The notes under the pieces: generated by a model | Databases searched by the model: none | What the model was told of the DNA's origin: nothing | What the model saw: only the letters and a program-made list of their open reading frames with translations | Translations under genes and position numbers: made by a program | Assembly (NCBI RefSeq): GCF_009902005.1 | Contig: NZ_WUTT01000001.1 | Location: forward strand, 2,384,227-2,448,226 | Direction of reading: 5' to 3' | Source of the DNA: Halomonas alimentaria | GTDB taxonomy: Bacteria; Pseudomonadota; Gammaproteobacteria; Pseudomonadales; Halomonadaceae | Length of the DNA stretch: 64,000 bases | Shown here: one piece after another, positions 26,000 to 34,943 of the stretch | Numbering within the stretch: the stretch's first letter is position 1 | How the letters are laid out: the number at the start of each line of letters is the position of its first letter

Positions 26000-26404
26000 A
26001 TGGAACCCGAATACATCGATGCCATGGGCGAGCACCTGGCGACGCTTGCCGAAGAGCTGGAGCAGCTACATGAGGCGTCCACGATGGCGAACGGTCTCAA
26101 CGCCCTGCTCTACCGCGCCGCCGAACGCAACCTGCAGCTGCTGACGGAGGCCTGCATCGGTATCGCCAAGCAGCGCCTCAAGTCGCAGGGCAGCGTTGTT
26201 CCGAGCGATGCCCGCAAGGCGTTCGACAAGCTGCGCGAACAGGGACTCGATGCCAGCGACGTCCCCTGGAACAAGGTGATCGGGCTGCGCAATGCGCTGG
26301 TGCACGACTACCTGAATCTTGATGCCGCGATCGTCGAGTCCATTATCCGCCAGCGAGAGTATCGCCGGCTGCTCGACTTCGCACAGGCTCAGCTCCGCGC
26401 CTGA
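26000..26404 (+). CDS. hepT: HepT-type HEPN ribonuclease toxin
   Basis: A 134-residue HEPN protein. The catalytic R-x4-H motif is RNALVH, followed by DY, giving RNALVHDY near residues 97-104; this Tyr is the one AMPylated by MntA in known pairs. HepT toxins cleave RNA or block translation until neutralised. It lies downstream of mntA as usual. Its last 16 bases overlap the 3' end of rmuC on the opposite strand, so the two genes converge. Confidence 0.88.
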   Translation: MEPEYIDAMGEHLATLAEELEQLHEASTMANGLNALLYRAAERNLQLLTEACIGIAKQRLKSQGSVVPSDARKAFDKLREQGLDASDVPWNKVIGLRNALVHDYLNLDAAIVESIIRQREYRRLLDFAQAQLRA

Positions 26405-27843
26405 TCGTCGCTCCGCCCATCACCCGGCGGGGCCGTGCCCACTTCGAGCCTGGCACGCTCGAGGATCTCGGCAGGCAGCTCCTTCTTTACCGCCACGCCC
26501 AGTTCGCGGAACTCGCTGGCCTGCTTGACCAGGTTGCCACGGCCGTTGACCAGTTGCCCCAGCGCGCGGTCGTAGCTCTCGCGGGCGCCATCGAGCTTGC
26601 GCCCCACGTCCTGCATGCTGTCGAGGAAGGTGGAGAGCTTGCTGTGGAAGCGCTCGGCCTTGCGGGCCAGCTCGGCGCTGTGGCGGCTCTGGTTCTCGAA
26701 GCGCCACAGCTGGCCGACGATATTCAGGCTGGTGAGCAGCGTGGTGGGAGTGGCCACCAGCACGTTGCGCTCGATGGCGCGCTGGTAGAGGGTGGCGTCG
26801 TGGCGCAGCGCCTCGATATAGGCCGACTCCACCGGGATGAACATGATCACCACCTCCGGCGAGTTGAGCCCCGGCAGGTCGTAGTAGTGCTTGTCGGCCA
26901 GCTCCTCGATGCGATCGCCCACCGCCCGGGCGTGGTCGGCCAATGCCCGCTGGCGGGTCGGCTCGTCCTCGGCGTTGACGTACTCCAGGTAGGCGGCAAG
27001 CGAGGTCTTGGCGTCAATCACCAGATGGCGCCCCTCGGGCAGGTAGACCAGCGCATCGGGGCGGCGCTTGCCCGCCTCGGTGGTAAAGCTCTTCTCGCGC
27101 TGGTAATCCTCTCCGGGGCGCAGACCGGCACTGTCGAGCACGTTCTCCAGCATCAGCTCGCCCCAGTTGCCCTGGACCTTCTTCTGCCCCTTGAGCGCCT
27201 CGGTCAGCTGGGCGGCCTGGTCGGTGATATCGCGATTGAGCTGCTGCAGGTGCTTGAGCTCGGTGGTCAGGCTGGCGCGCTGGGCGGTCTCCTGGTGGTG
27301 CAGGGTCTCGACCTTCTCGCGGAAGCCCTTGATCTCCTCCTGAAAGGGCTTGAGCAGCCCCTGCAGGTTGCGCTCGGAGAGCGACGAGAAGGCCCTGCCC
27401 TTCTGCTCCAGCAGCTCATTGGCGAGATTCTCGAACTCCACCTTGAGCTGGCCCTTGCTCTCCTCCATCCACTGCAGCTGGCGGGCGAAGTGCGCCTCCT
27501 TCTCCTCCAGGCGAGTGGTCAGCTCGCCATGGGTCTGCTTGAGCGCATAGTAGGCCTCGCGGAAGCGGTCGAGCTCCCGCGCCTGGGCCTGGTTGGCTTC
27601 GCGCTGGGTCTCCACCTCGCCTTCGGCTACCTGCAGCGCCACCGTCTGCTCGCGGGCCTCCAGCTGCTGGGCATGCAGCTCGCCACGTATGGCCTCCCGC
27701 TCGCGGCGTGCGTTGCTCAGGCGACGTTGCTGGAGGGCGAAGGCGATCACGAGGCCTGCCGCGAAGGTGGCCAGGCCCAGGATCAGCTGGGTCGTGTCGA
27801 GCGTCTGCAGGAGTTCCACGGTGGCGTCTTCCGGTTGGGGCAT
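26389..27843 (-). CDS. rmuC: DNA recombination protein RmuC
   Basis: A 484-residue RmuC: an N-terminal membrane helix (about residues 18-35, ILGLATFAAGLVIAFAL), a long coiled coil to about residue 190, then the RmuC core with QGNWGELMLENVLDSAGL, VIDAKTSLAAY and PEVVIMFIPVE. The family has a PD-(D/E)xK-like nuclease fold and limits inverted-repeat recombination. The ATG at 27843 shares its A with the stop of the MksG-like gene (TGATG), so translation is coupled to that gene; an in-frame start at 27903 is possible but less likely. The coupling to a condensin-like operon is uncommon. It overlaps hepT by 16 bases at the 3' end. Confidence 0.9.
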   Translation of the reverse strand: MPQPEDATVELLQTLDTTQLILGLATFAAGLVIAFALQQRRLSNARREREAIRGELHAQQLEAREQTVALQVAEGEVETQREANQAQARELDRFREAYYALKQTHGELTTRLEEKEAHFARQLQWMEESKGQLKVEFENLANELLEQKGRAFSSLSERNLQGLLKPFQEEIKGFREKVETLHHQETAQRASLTTELKHLQQLNRDITDQAAQLTEALKGQKKVQGNWGELMLENVLDSAGLRPGEDYQREKSFTTEAGKRRPDALVYLPEGRHLVIDAKTSLAAYLEYVNAEDEPTRQRALADHARAVGDRIEELADKHYYDLPGLNSPEVVIMFIPVESAYIEALRHDATLYQRAIERNVLVATPTTLLTSLNIVGQLWRFENQSRHSAELARKAERFHSKLSTFLDSMQDVGRKLDGARESYDRALGQLVNGRGNLVKQASEFRELGVAVKKELPAEILERARLEVGTAPPGDGRSDDQARS

Positions 27844-28733
27844 CAGGGAGTCGGGCGGGGGTGCAGCGGCACCGCGACCCAGTCGTCGGCGCTGCCGAAC
27901 CACTGCTGCAGCAGGCCGCGCTGCTCACCGAGCAGGATGGCGAGATAGCGAGCCAGCGGATGCTCCTCGGGCAGTCGCGCCGCATGCTGGCGCAGCGCCG
28001 CCTGGAAGCGCTGTTGCGTGGGGGGCAGCTGCTGGACATTGGCACGCTCGGCCACCAACTCAAGGGGTGGCAACAGCTGGTGGCTGGCACCTCGCTCCAG
28101 GGCAATGCTCACCCCCTTGGCATCGAAGTCACCCAGGTAGAGGTGCGGCCGACCGCTTGCGGCCCAGTCGGTGGCCAGGTCGGTGAAGCCGCCGCCATAG
28201 AAGCTATCGCCGCGGTAGAGCACCAGCGGGCGCGGCCAGGACGAGAGTGCCGGCAGCGTGTCGGGCAAGCCGTAGAAGCTGTCGAGGTTCTCGACCTGCA
28301 CCAGGGCGTCGAAGGCGGCGAGTTCGAGGTCGTGCCGGTCGAGATCGAGGCAGTCGTGCGCCCGGCAAGCGACCCCGGGACGGCTCACCGCCGGCAGGCT
28401 GGCCAGCACGCGGCGGGCACGCGGCTTCTCGCGGACGCCCTTCGCCTCGCGGTTGCCGAGTTCCGCCTGCTCGGCGGTGGAGAGGCCTGAAAGCTCGGCG
28501 GCGATGGCGGGCTCGCCCAGGGCGGCCAGGGCCTCGTCGATGCGGTCCAGCAGCTCACGGTCGAGCACCAGACGGGCATGGGTGAGGCGCGCACCGAGTT
28601 CGATATCGTGCGCCTGGCACCAGGCCACGATCTCGTCGACCGCCCTGCCCCGGCGTTTCCCCACCACGGGCTCGCAGCGGAGCCGTTCGGCGGCATCGCG
28701 AAGCTGTTTGCGGGCGCTTGTGGTCAGGTGCAA
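27843..28733 (-). CDS. MksG/JetD-like Toprim protein
   Basis: A 296-residue protein whose C-terminal half has a Toprim-like core: VQVENLDSFYGL, then LVLYRGD and LYLGDFDAKGVSIAL, the last giving the acidic DxD that binds metal. This matches the MksG/JetD subunit (DUF7281-type), the nuclease that cleaves plasmid DNA in Wadjet and MksBEFG systems. It starts with TTG at 28733, supported by AGGAGGAG at good spacing, and ends in a TGATG junction with rmuC. It lies 112 bases after the MksF-like gene, with repeats between them. Nuclease function is inferred from the motif and the operon. Confidence 0.78.
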   Translation of the reverse strand: MHLTTSARKQLRDAAERLRCEPVVGKRRGRAVDEIVAWCQAHDIELGARLTHARLVLDRELLDRIDEALAALGEPAIAAELSGLSTAEQAELGNREAKGVREKPRARRVLASLPAVSRPGVACRAHDCLDLDRHDLELAAFDALVQVENLDSFYGLPDTLPALSSWPRPLVLYRGDSFYGGGFTDLATDWAASGRPHLYLGDFDAKGVSIALERGASHQLLPPLELVAERANVQQLPPTQQRFQAALRQHAARLPEEHPLARYLAILLGEQRGLLQQWFGSADDWVAVPLHPRPTP

Positions 28734-28771
28734 GGGGGTCTCCTCCTATATCGGGCGCCTGCGGCGCCATC

Positions 28772-28834
28772 GCGCAGGATCTGCGCTCCTACAGTCAGGC
28801 CTTCCACCTGTGGGAGCCCGATTTATCGGCGATC
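28772..28834. repeat. REP-like inverted repeat pair
   Basis: Two REP-like units face each other: CTCCTACAG preceded by the GCGCAGGATCTGCGC hairpin, and CTGTGGGAG followed by CCCGATTTATCGGCG. The ends resemble the CTGTGGGAGC units common in Pseudomonas and Halomonas intergenic DNA. They occupy the gap between the MksF-like and MksG-like genes and could stabilise or terminate part of the operon message. Confidence 0.5.
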
Positions 28835-28845
28835 AAGTCCGTCCG

Positions 28846-30081
28846 TCAGGCGAGCTGAAGGGTGACGTCGTGGATCAGCCGGACATGATTGTAGCGGCTC
28901 GCCTGGCTCTCCTGCTGGCTGAGGCGGAAGGCGCGCTGCTCGCTTCTGGGCAGCCCCTGGAATTCGGCGATCACCTGGAACAGCCAGATCTCCTCGCTCC
29001 ACTCGTACTCCCCCTGCTGCAGGAACTCCAGAGCGCTGAGCCCCTCGCCACCGTCCACCACCGCCAGATAGAAGCGCTCAACGTCCTCCTTGAGGGCCTG
29101 CTGGCGAGCGGCCACGAGGGTGTCCTCCTGAGGCGCGGCGGCACCCGCGGCGGTCACCGGTTGCGGGCGCGGAGCGGGCCGCGGCAGGCGGTGCAGCAGT
29201 TCGCCGAGCACACGGCTATCGGGATGGTGGTCCAGGGCAGCAGCACCGGCGGCGACCAGCGGGGCGGCGCGGTTGACCAGTGCCGGCACCTCGCCGCGCC
29301 GGGCGTAGTTGCCGGGGACGAAGCCGGGGTGCTCACGCAGGAACCCGGCCATGCCGGCCACCAGGCGGCTGCGCGACTGCTGCTGGCGGAAGCGTGCCAT
29401 CAGCTCGACCAGGCGCCGCTGTACCTCACGCAGGCTGGTGTAGTGCTGGGTAAGCTGCTGCTGCAGGCCGCTGACCAGCAGCTTGCGCAGCGCGCCGTCG
29501 CTGCCCACCAGCTCGATCAGCTCGTCGAAGTCGATCAGCGCCAGGCCGTCGAGCAGGCGCACGATCTGTTTCTGGGCGCGCTGGTTCTCGCGGATCTTGT
29601 CGCCCAGGCGGCTGACGAAGCCGAAATCGCCGTTGAGGCGTCGCCACAGGCTGTCGATGGCGTCGGCGAAGCGGCCATTGAGGTCATCCACCTCCTGGCG
29701 CAGGCGCAGCAGCTGCTGCTCCTGACGCCAGTATTCACCGCCGTCGCGGGCCTCGCGGTAGCTCTGCACCAGGCTACGTAACAGCTCCAGGGTCTCGGCC
29801 ACATCGGCGTTGACGTGGCGGCGGCTCTCGTCGGCGAGCATCTCGGCGATCAACTCGCGCACCTTGGGCGCCAGCTTCACCCCGCCCTGCTCATCCGGGC
29901 GCCACAGGATGCGTGCCGCCAGCAGCCGGTTGAGGGCGGTGGTGCTCAGCCCCTCCAGCGGCACCTCGTCCCGGGCGTAGCCGGCCATCAGCGCCTCGGC
30001 GTGCTTGCCCAGCAGCGCCAGGCGCTCGACCCCGGTGCTGACCAGGCGGCTCTCCAGGGCGTGGGGATGGTCGACACTCAC
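28846..30081 (-). CDS. MksF/JetA-like kleisin subunit
   Basis: A 411-residue protein expected to be the kleisin-like subunit that joins the two heads of the SMC dimer. It is helical, with an N-terminal winged-helix-like region (STTALNRLLAARILWR), a middle region rich in Arg, Gln and Leu that looks like a helical bundle (residues about 110-250), and a charged C-terminal domain (EYEWSEEIWLFQVIAEF). Identification rests mainly on operon context, since kleisins diverge strongly. The ATG overlaps the MksE-like stop by four bases. Confidence 0.7.
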   Translation of the reverse strand: MSVDHPHALESRLVSTGVERLALLGKHAEALMAGYARDEVPLEGLSTTALNRLLAARILWRPDEQGGVKLAPKVRELIAEMLADESRRHVNADVAETLELLRSLVQSYREARDGGEYWRQEQQLLRLRQEVDDLNGRFADAIDSLWRRLNGDFGFVSRLGDKIRENQRAQKQIVRLLDGLALIDFDELIELVGSDGALRKLLVSGLQQQLTQHYTSLREVQRRLVELMARFRQQQSRSRLVAGMAGFLREHPGFVPGNYARRGEVPALVNRAAPLVAAGAAALDHHPDSRVLGELLHRLPRPAPRPQPVTAAGAAAPQEDTLVAARQQALKEDVERFYLAVVDGGEGLSALEFLQQGEYEWSEEIWLFQVIAEFQGLPRSEQRAFRLSQQESQASRYNHVRLIHDVTLQLA

Positions 30082-30734
30082 AGCAGGCTCTCCTGGCCGC
30101 TCGGCGCCTGGTCATCCACCGGCAGGTTCTCCTCGTCGCGGATGAAGCGCGCCAGGTCGATGAGGTAGTCGATCTTGGCGGTGACCAGATAGTACTGGCG
30201 GTCGGCATGGGGCTGGAGCAGGTAGCCGTGCTCCCTGAGCCGCTTGAACACCTGCTTAAGCTGGGCGTCGAGCTGGTCGCTCTGGGAGCCGAAGAAGGGG
30301 TCGCTGGCCAGGCGCTCGAGACGCTCGCGCAGCCCCTGGTTGTCCTCGCAGCGCGAGCTGAAGTCGGCGGGCTTGAGCACCTCTCCGGGCGCGGCCGGCC
30401 CGTCGCGCCCCAGCGCCTCCTGGACCAGCTGCAGCCACTCCAGCAGCGGCAGCAGGCTCGCCACGGTCTCGCCCAGCTGCCGCGAGAGCTGCTCCCGGGC
30501 GGCCTCGTCGAGCACACGCCAGGCCAGGAAATAGACGCTGCCCTCGTCGTTGCTGGCCAGGCGGCGGTTGAGCGGGCGCAGGTAGGCGTCGATCCGCTCG
30601 CGGGTCTCATCGTCCTGCAGGCGGCGAAAGGCGCCCTCGTCGCTCACCGCGCAGATGAACTCGCCGGCCAGCAGGCGCTCCAGCAGGGGACCGAACTCTA
30701 CCATGGAGCGCTCCATCGGGGTATGTTCACTCAT
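30078..30734 (-). CDS. MksE/JetB-like winged-helix subunit
   Basis: A 218-residue protein placed between the kleisin-like and SMC-like genes with four-base overlaps at both ends. Its C-terminal half contains a winged-helix-like segment (DQLDAQLKQVFKRLREHGYL followed by YYLVTAKIDYLIDLARF), and the N-terminus resembles the KITE fold of MksE (GEFICAVSDEGAFRRLQ). The subunit is expected to bind the kleisin and dimerise. The call depends on context and general similarity. Confidence 0.72.
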   Translation of the reverse strand: MSEHTPMERSMVEFGPLLERLLAGEFICAVSDEGAFRRLQDDETRERIDAYLRPLNRRLASNDEGSVYFLAWRVLDEAAREQLSRQLGETVASLLPLLEWLQLVQEALGRDGPAAPGEVLKPADFSSRCEDNQGLRERLERLASDPFFGSQSDQLDAQLKQVFKRLREHGYLLQPHADRQYYLVTAKIDYLIDLARFIRDEENLPVDDQAPSGQESLL

Positions 30735-33700
30735 GATGCCGCCTCCTCGGCGCGGGCCTGCAGGCGCTGGGCCAGGCGGCTCAGGCGCGGCTCGATGCGC
30801 TTGAGGCGGCGCTTGGCGGGGGCGGCCTCGTCACGGTCGATCAGGTAGCGATTGTGGAACAGCAGCAGCACGTCCGACTCGGGATTGGGGAAGGCGCCGA
30901 CGATATGGATGCGGTTGTTGTCGCAGGCGTCGAACAGCTTCTCGACGTTGTGGTAGGCCAGGGTGCCGATCTCGTCGATGGGCCAGTGGATGACGATCTC
31001 GGCCGGGCCACGCAGCAGTCGGGTGAAGGCGAGAAGGAACTTGCACAGGATCAGGTAGGCCATGCCGTGGCTGGAGGACTCCAGCAACTGGCGGTCGTTG
31101 CGGATCACCAGGTCGGTGCCGCCCTCGTTGAGGTGCAGCTCCAGGCGCAGCAGGCTCTCGAAGCTGTACTGCTGGTCGCTGCGCAGCAGCTCCACCACGT
31201 CGGCCAGGGCATCCAGGTAGTCGTCGCCGGGGAGCGGCTGGCCCGAGTCGCGCCACTCGCGGTAGCGCTGGGCGAAGCGTTTGAGCGGCTCCCAGAAGCC
31301 CAGCTCGTCGATGGTCGACTGGATCCTCACCTCGGCGCGGCCGATGCCCTCGAGCACCAGGTCGTCGGCCACCTCGTCGGAGAGGCGCCGGCTCTGGGCG
31401 CTGATGCGCCGATTGAGGTCGCTGAATACGGTGAAGAACTTGTCGAGGTCGTCGGAGAGGTTGCGCCCCTCCTGCAGCAGCTGCTGCTGTTGCCCCTCGA
31501 GCAGCTGGAGCATGCCGGCGATCACCGGCAGCAGGCGGCGCGGGCTCTCGCCGTCGAGCCGGGCGCGTTCGGCCGCAAGGGTGGCCTGGAAGTCGGCGCT
31601 GGCCCCCTTGATCAGCTCGGACTCGAGCTTCTCGCAGCCACGGCGCAAGGCGTCGAGCTCACGGGCGTGGTCGGTGAGACCCTGGCGCAGACGCTCGATG
31701 CGCTCCTCCACATCCCCCGGTGCCTCGCCGAGGGGCTCGGGAGCCGGCTCCAGGGCCAGGGTTTCCAGCTTGTCGAGCAGCGGCGCCAGGGTCTCCACCA
31801 GCGCCCTGGCGTCGTCACGCCGGGTGGCAAGTTCGCTCACCGCGGCCTGATGCTCGCTGCGGGCAGTACGGAAGTCGGCAGCATGCTGTTCGCGCTCCCG
31901 CGCCAGGGCATCCCGGTCGCGGGCAAGCTCGGCCTCCTTCGCGACCAGGCGCGGCTTGCGCTCGCCCCACTCCACGCGCATGAAGTGACGATACTCCCTC
32001 AGTTCATCCTCGCGCTCGGTGGTCTGTCGAATACGCTTGCCCAGCGCCTCCAGCCGCGCGCGGGTATCACGCACGGTCTCGGGGTCGACACCCTGCTCGG
32101 CCAGCTCGCGGTCGAAGGCGGCGGTGAGCTCGTCGCGCTGGCGGCGATGCTCCTCCTTGTGCTCGGCGAGCTGGCGGCGGTACTGGGCGACCTGCTGGTC
32201 GAAGCCAGCCAGCCGCCCCTGGAAGTCGGCGGTCAGCTCCAGGCGCTGGGCACGGTGGCCATCGGCCAGCGCCTCCAGCGCCCGGCGCTGCTCGTCGCGC
32301 AGCGCCTGGTGAGCGGCCTCCTGCTCCGCCAGTGTCTCCTTGGCGCTGGCCTGGCGCGCCTGCTGGGCGGCGGCGTGGCGCTGCTGGCACTGGCTGCGGG
32401 CCTGCAGGGCGTAGTCCACCTCCTCGGCGGCACGGCGGCGGGCGACACGCGCCCGCTGGAGGCGGGCATCGGCCTCCTGCACCTTCTGGTGGCAACCGCG
32501 CAGCGACTTCTCGGCAGTCGCTTCGCCCTCCTCGGCCTGGGCCAGCGCCTGCTCGGCGGCTTCGATCTCGGCCAACAGGCTGGCCTCGTCCTGGGCATAG
32601 TCGGGCAGCGCGATGGCAGCGAGGTCCAGGGCGAGCCCGAACAGGTCGTCGCTGCCCTCCTCGTTGAACTGGGGAGCGAGGTCGCGGCGCTCGAGCAGCT
32701 CCGGGGCGATCACCTTGCCCAGGCTCTGTTCCCAGCCTGGGCGGTGATGGCGCAGGAAGTGACGCAGGCTGCCCTGGGCGGGATCACGCTGGATCAGCAA
32801 CTCGTCGAGGTGTCCGCGGGCACGCGACAGCTGGGTGCGGGCCAGCTCCAGGTCGCGCTCGGCCAGCCCCCGGGCCTGGCGACACTCATCGAGTTCACCA
32901 CGCAGTGATTCCACGGCGGCGGCAGCGGCGCTCTGCTCGCTCTGGGCCTGGTCGACCCGAGCCTGGGCCTGCTCTGCCTCGCGGGCCTCCTCCGCGCTCT
33001 GGGCGGTGTGGGACAGCTGCGCCTTGAGTTCGGCGAGACGCGCGGTCACCTGCTCCAGGCGGGCGCGATAGTCGTCATCCAGGGCCTGGCGGCGGGCCTG
33101 GTAGTCGGCCTCCAGGCGACTCTCGGCCTCGCTCTGCTGGTCACGGCAGGCCTCCTTCTCCTCGCCCAGGGCATCGATCAGCGCCTGGAGCTCGTCGCGG
33201 CGCGACTCGAGCAGGTCGCCCAGCTCCACCAGGCGCGCCTCCAGCTTGGCCTTGCTCTCCTTGACCGCCTGCTGCATCAGCTCCAGGTGGTCGCGCAGCT
33301 GTTGCTGCTGCTCACGCCACTGGGGCAGCGCCTTGAGGTCCTGCTCCAGGCCCGGCATATCCGCCGCCTCGTAGGCCTCGAACTGGCGCTGCAGGTCATC
33401 GAGAACGCCGCGGGTCTGGTCGAGCTCGCTGTCGACACGGCTGGCACGGTCGTTGAGGGCGTCACGGCGCTCCTGATAAGCCGTATCAAGGGCCTTGAAG
33501 TCACGCTGGCGCTGCTGGATCTCGGCCTCGCGCTCGGCCTGGTCCCGCGCGGCACGGTGGCGGTCCGCCTCCAGCTGGGGCTTGAGCTGCCACAGCGTCG
33601 CCTCAAGGTCGGCGATCTCGCGATCCAGGCGTTCGAGCTCACCCAGCGAGCGCTGCAGCGGCTCCAGGCGCATGGACTGGCGCATGCGAGCGATCCACTC

Positions 33701-34408
33701 GCGGGCCTTGGTATTGCGGATACGGGTCACCGGCAACTCGACCCCGTCCTCCTCGAAGATCGCCGCCAGCATGGTCTTGAGGGTATCCATCTTGCCCTCC
33801 TTGGCATGCACCGCGGAGACCAGCTTCTCCATATGCCGGATGCGCTGGCCGGGACGCACCAGGCTGAAGCGGGCGGCCACCTGGCGCAGGCGCAACCCCT
33901 CCTTGCTGTTGCCCCGAGGCTGGGTCCCGGTCTGGGTGAAGTCGTTCTGGATCACCGCGCGATACTCGGAGGTGGCCCCCAGCTTGGGCGAGACCGATAC
34001 GCCCCGCCGGCGCAGGCCGTTGGCCCACTGGGCATAGTCCAGGGCGGCCACGCCGGCCTCGCTCTCGACCAGGTAATCCTCGGGGCGGTAGGCGTCGCCG
34101 ACGAAGCGGTACTCGACTCCGCCCTCGCTGCGCCGGGTCAGCACCGCCTGGCACACATCACCCTCCTCGCGGCGGTATTCGTAGACGAGATAGCTGTTGC
34201 GATGCGGCAGGTAGAAGGCATCGAACTTGAGGCGCGTGCGTGGCACCACCTTGTTGGGCAGCTCACCATAGAACACCGGCACCAGCCGCTGCAGGGTGGT
34301 CTTTCCCGAGGCATTGGTACCGCAGATATTGGTGTGGCCATCCACACTGAGCTCGACCACGCCCTCGAGGTGGCCGTGTATCATCACGATGCGAAGCAGC
34401 TGGCCCAT
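30731..34408 (-). CDS. MksB/JetC-like SMC ATPase (DUF3584 type)
   Basis: A 1225-residue condensin-like motor. Walker A GTNASGKTT is at residues 30-38, followed by LQRLVPVFYGELPNK. Long Gln/Arg/Glu-rich coiled coils run from about 235 to 990 and are interrupted near the middle by a hinge-like region. The C-terminal head has a signature-like LLESSSHGMAYLILCKF and Walker B VIHWPIDEIG. Size and motifs fit the DUF3584 family. I chose the ATG at 34408, with CAGGGA six bases upstream; an in-frame ATG at 34432 lacks a site. It is the first gene of the operon, whereas mukFEB and mksFEB put the SMC gene after F and E. A plasmid- or phage-restricting loop extruder is the likely role. Confidence 0.78.
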   Translation of the reverse strand: MGQLLRIVMIHGHLEGVVELSVDGHTNICGTNASGKTTLQRLVPVFYGELPNKVVPRTRLKFDAFYLPHRNSYLVYEYRREEGDVCQAVLTRRSEGGVEYRFVGDAYRPEDYLVESEAGVAALDYAQWANGLRRRGVSVSPKLGATSEYRAVIQNDFTQTGTQPRGNSKEGLRLRQVAARFSLVRPGQRIRHMEKLVSAVHAKEGKMDTLKTMLAAIFEEDGVELPVTRIRNTKAREWIARMRQSMRLEPLQRSLGELERLDREIADLEATLWQLKPQLEADRHRAARDQAEREAEIQQRQRDFKALDTAYQERRDALNDRASRVDSELDQTRGVLDDLQRQFEAYEAADMPGLEQDLKALPQWREQQQQLRDHLELMQQAVKESKAKLEARLVELGDLLESRRDELQALIDALGEEKEACRDQQSEAESRLEADYQARRQALDDDYRARLEQVTARLAELKAQLSHTAQSAEEAREAEQAQARVDQAQSEQSAAAAAVESLRGELDECRQARGLAERDLELARTQLSRARGHLDELLIQRDPAQGSLRHFLRHHRPGWEQSLGKVIAPELLERRDLAPQFNEEGSDDLFGLALDLAAIALPDYAQDEASLLAEIEAAEQALAQAEEGEATAEKSLRGCHQKVQEADARLQRARVARRRAAEEVDYALQARSQCQQRHAAAQQARQASAKETLAEQEAAHQALRDEQRRALEALADGHRAQRLELTADFQGRLAGFDQQVAQYRRQLAEHKEEHRRQRDELTAAFDRELAEQGVDPETVRDTRARLEALGKRIRQTTEREDELREYRHFMRVEWGERKPRLVAKEAELARDRDALAREREQHAADFRTARSEHQAAVSELATRRDDARALVETLAPLLDKLETLALEPAPEPLGEAPGDVEERIERLRQGLTDHARELDALRRGCEKLESELIKGASADFQATLAAERARLDGESPRRLLPVIAGMLQLLEGQQQQLLQEGRNLSDDLDKFFTVFSDLNRRISAQSRRLSDEVADDLVLEGIGRAEVRIQSTIDELGFWEPLKRFAQRYREWRDSGQPLPGDDYLDALADVVELLRSDQQYSFESLLRLELHLNEGGTDLVIRNDRQLLESSSHGMAYLILCKFLLAFTRLLRGPAEIVIHWPIDEIGTLAYHNVEKLFDACDNNRIHIVGAFPNPESDVLLLFHNRYLIDRDEAAPAKRRLKRIEPRLSRLAQRLQARAEEAAS

Positions 34409-34943
34409 GTCGCGTCCCTGGTCGTTTGGCATGGCGGTAGCCGGGTCATCGCCGGCGAGCGCACATAGTGCCGGAGCGGCGCTGGCTTCTCAATTGGGCC
34501 CGCGGGAGGCAGTGGGCGCAGGCGACCCGAGGCAGCCGTGAGTCGGCACCTTAGACGGTGGAGCAGACGAGAGGAGAAGCGAGAAAGAGACGAAAGAGGG
34601 AGCAGAGGTAGGGTGGCCGTCCCTGGCCGGGGGAAACTGGGTCAACGAGGCTTAGTCGATATAGGTGGCGATCGCCTCGCGGCAGGATCGGATGGCCTCG
34701 GCCTTCTCCATCAGGTGTTCCAGGATTTCCGGGATGTCAATGGACAGTGGCATGGGGTATCTCCAGGTTGATTACCAGCCTAATAGAACCCATCCCCGCG
34801 CCTTTTTCAATCTCTTTGGTAAGGGTTTCCATAATTCTTGCGCGACTGTAACCGAATGTTTCTTCACGACTTCAGCGCGTGGTTCCACCGGCAGGTGCCA
34901 GCAGGACCCGGGCGCGGTAACCTGTTGGCATCAGGAGGATACG
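34409..34943. other. Intergenic region between the SMC-like operon and the M48 protease
   Basis: This 535-base gap is divergent in outlook: the SMC-like operon reads left and the protease gene right. It contains one plausible small leftward gene (34652-34753, listed separately) and an AT-richer stretch at 34,780-34,870 that probably holds the protease promoter. No clear -35/-10 pair, terminator or repeat was found. Confidence 0.4.
34652..34753 (-). CDS. Possible 33-residue small protein
   Basis: A short leftward frame MPLSIDIPEILEHLMEK... ending in YID. It starts with ATG preceded by CTGGAGATACCCC, a fair ribosome binding site, and nearly all its codons end in G or C as in neighbouring genes. 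The amphipathic helical composition could form a small regulator. It may equally be the remnant of a longer decayed gene. No family is recognised, so the call is tentative. Confidence 0.4.
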   Translation of the reverse strand: MPLSIDIPEILEHLMEKAEAIRSCREAIATYID

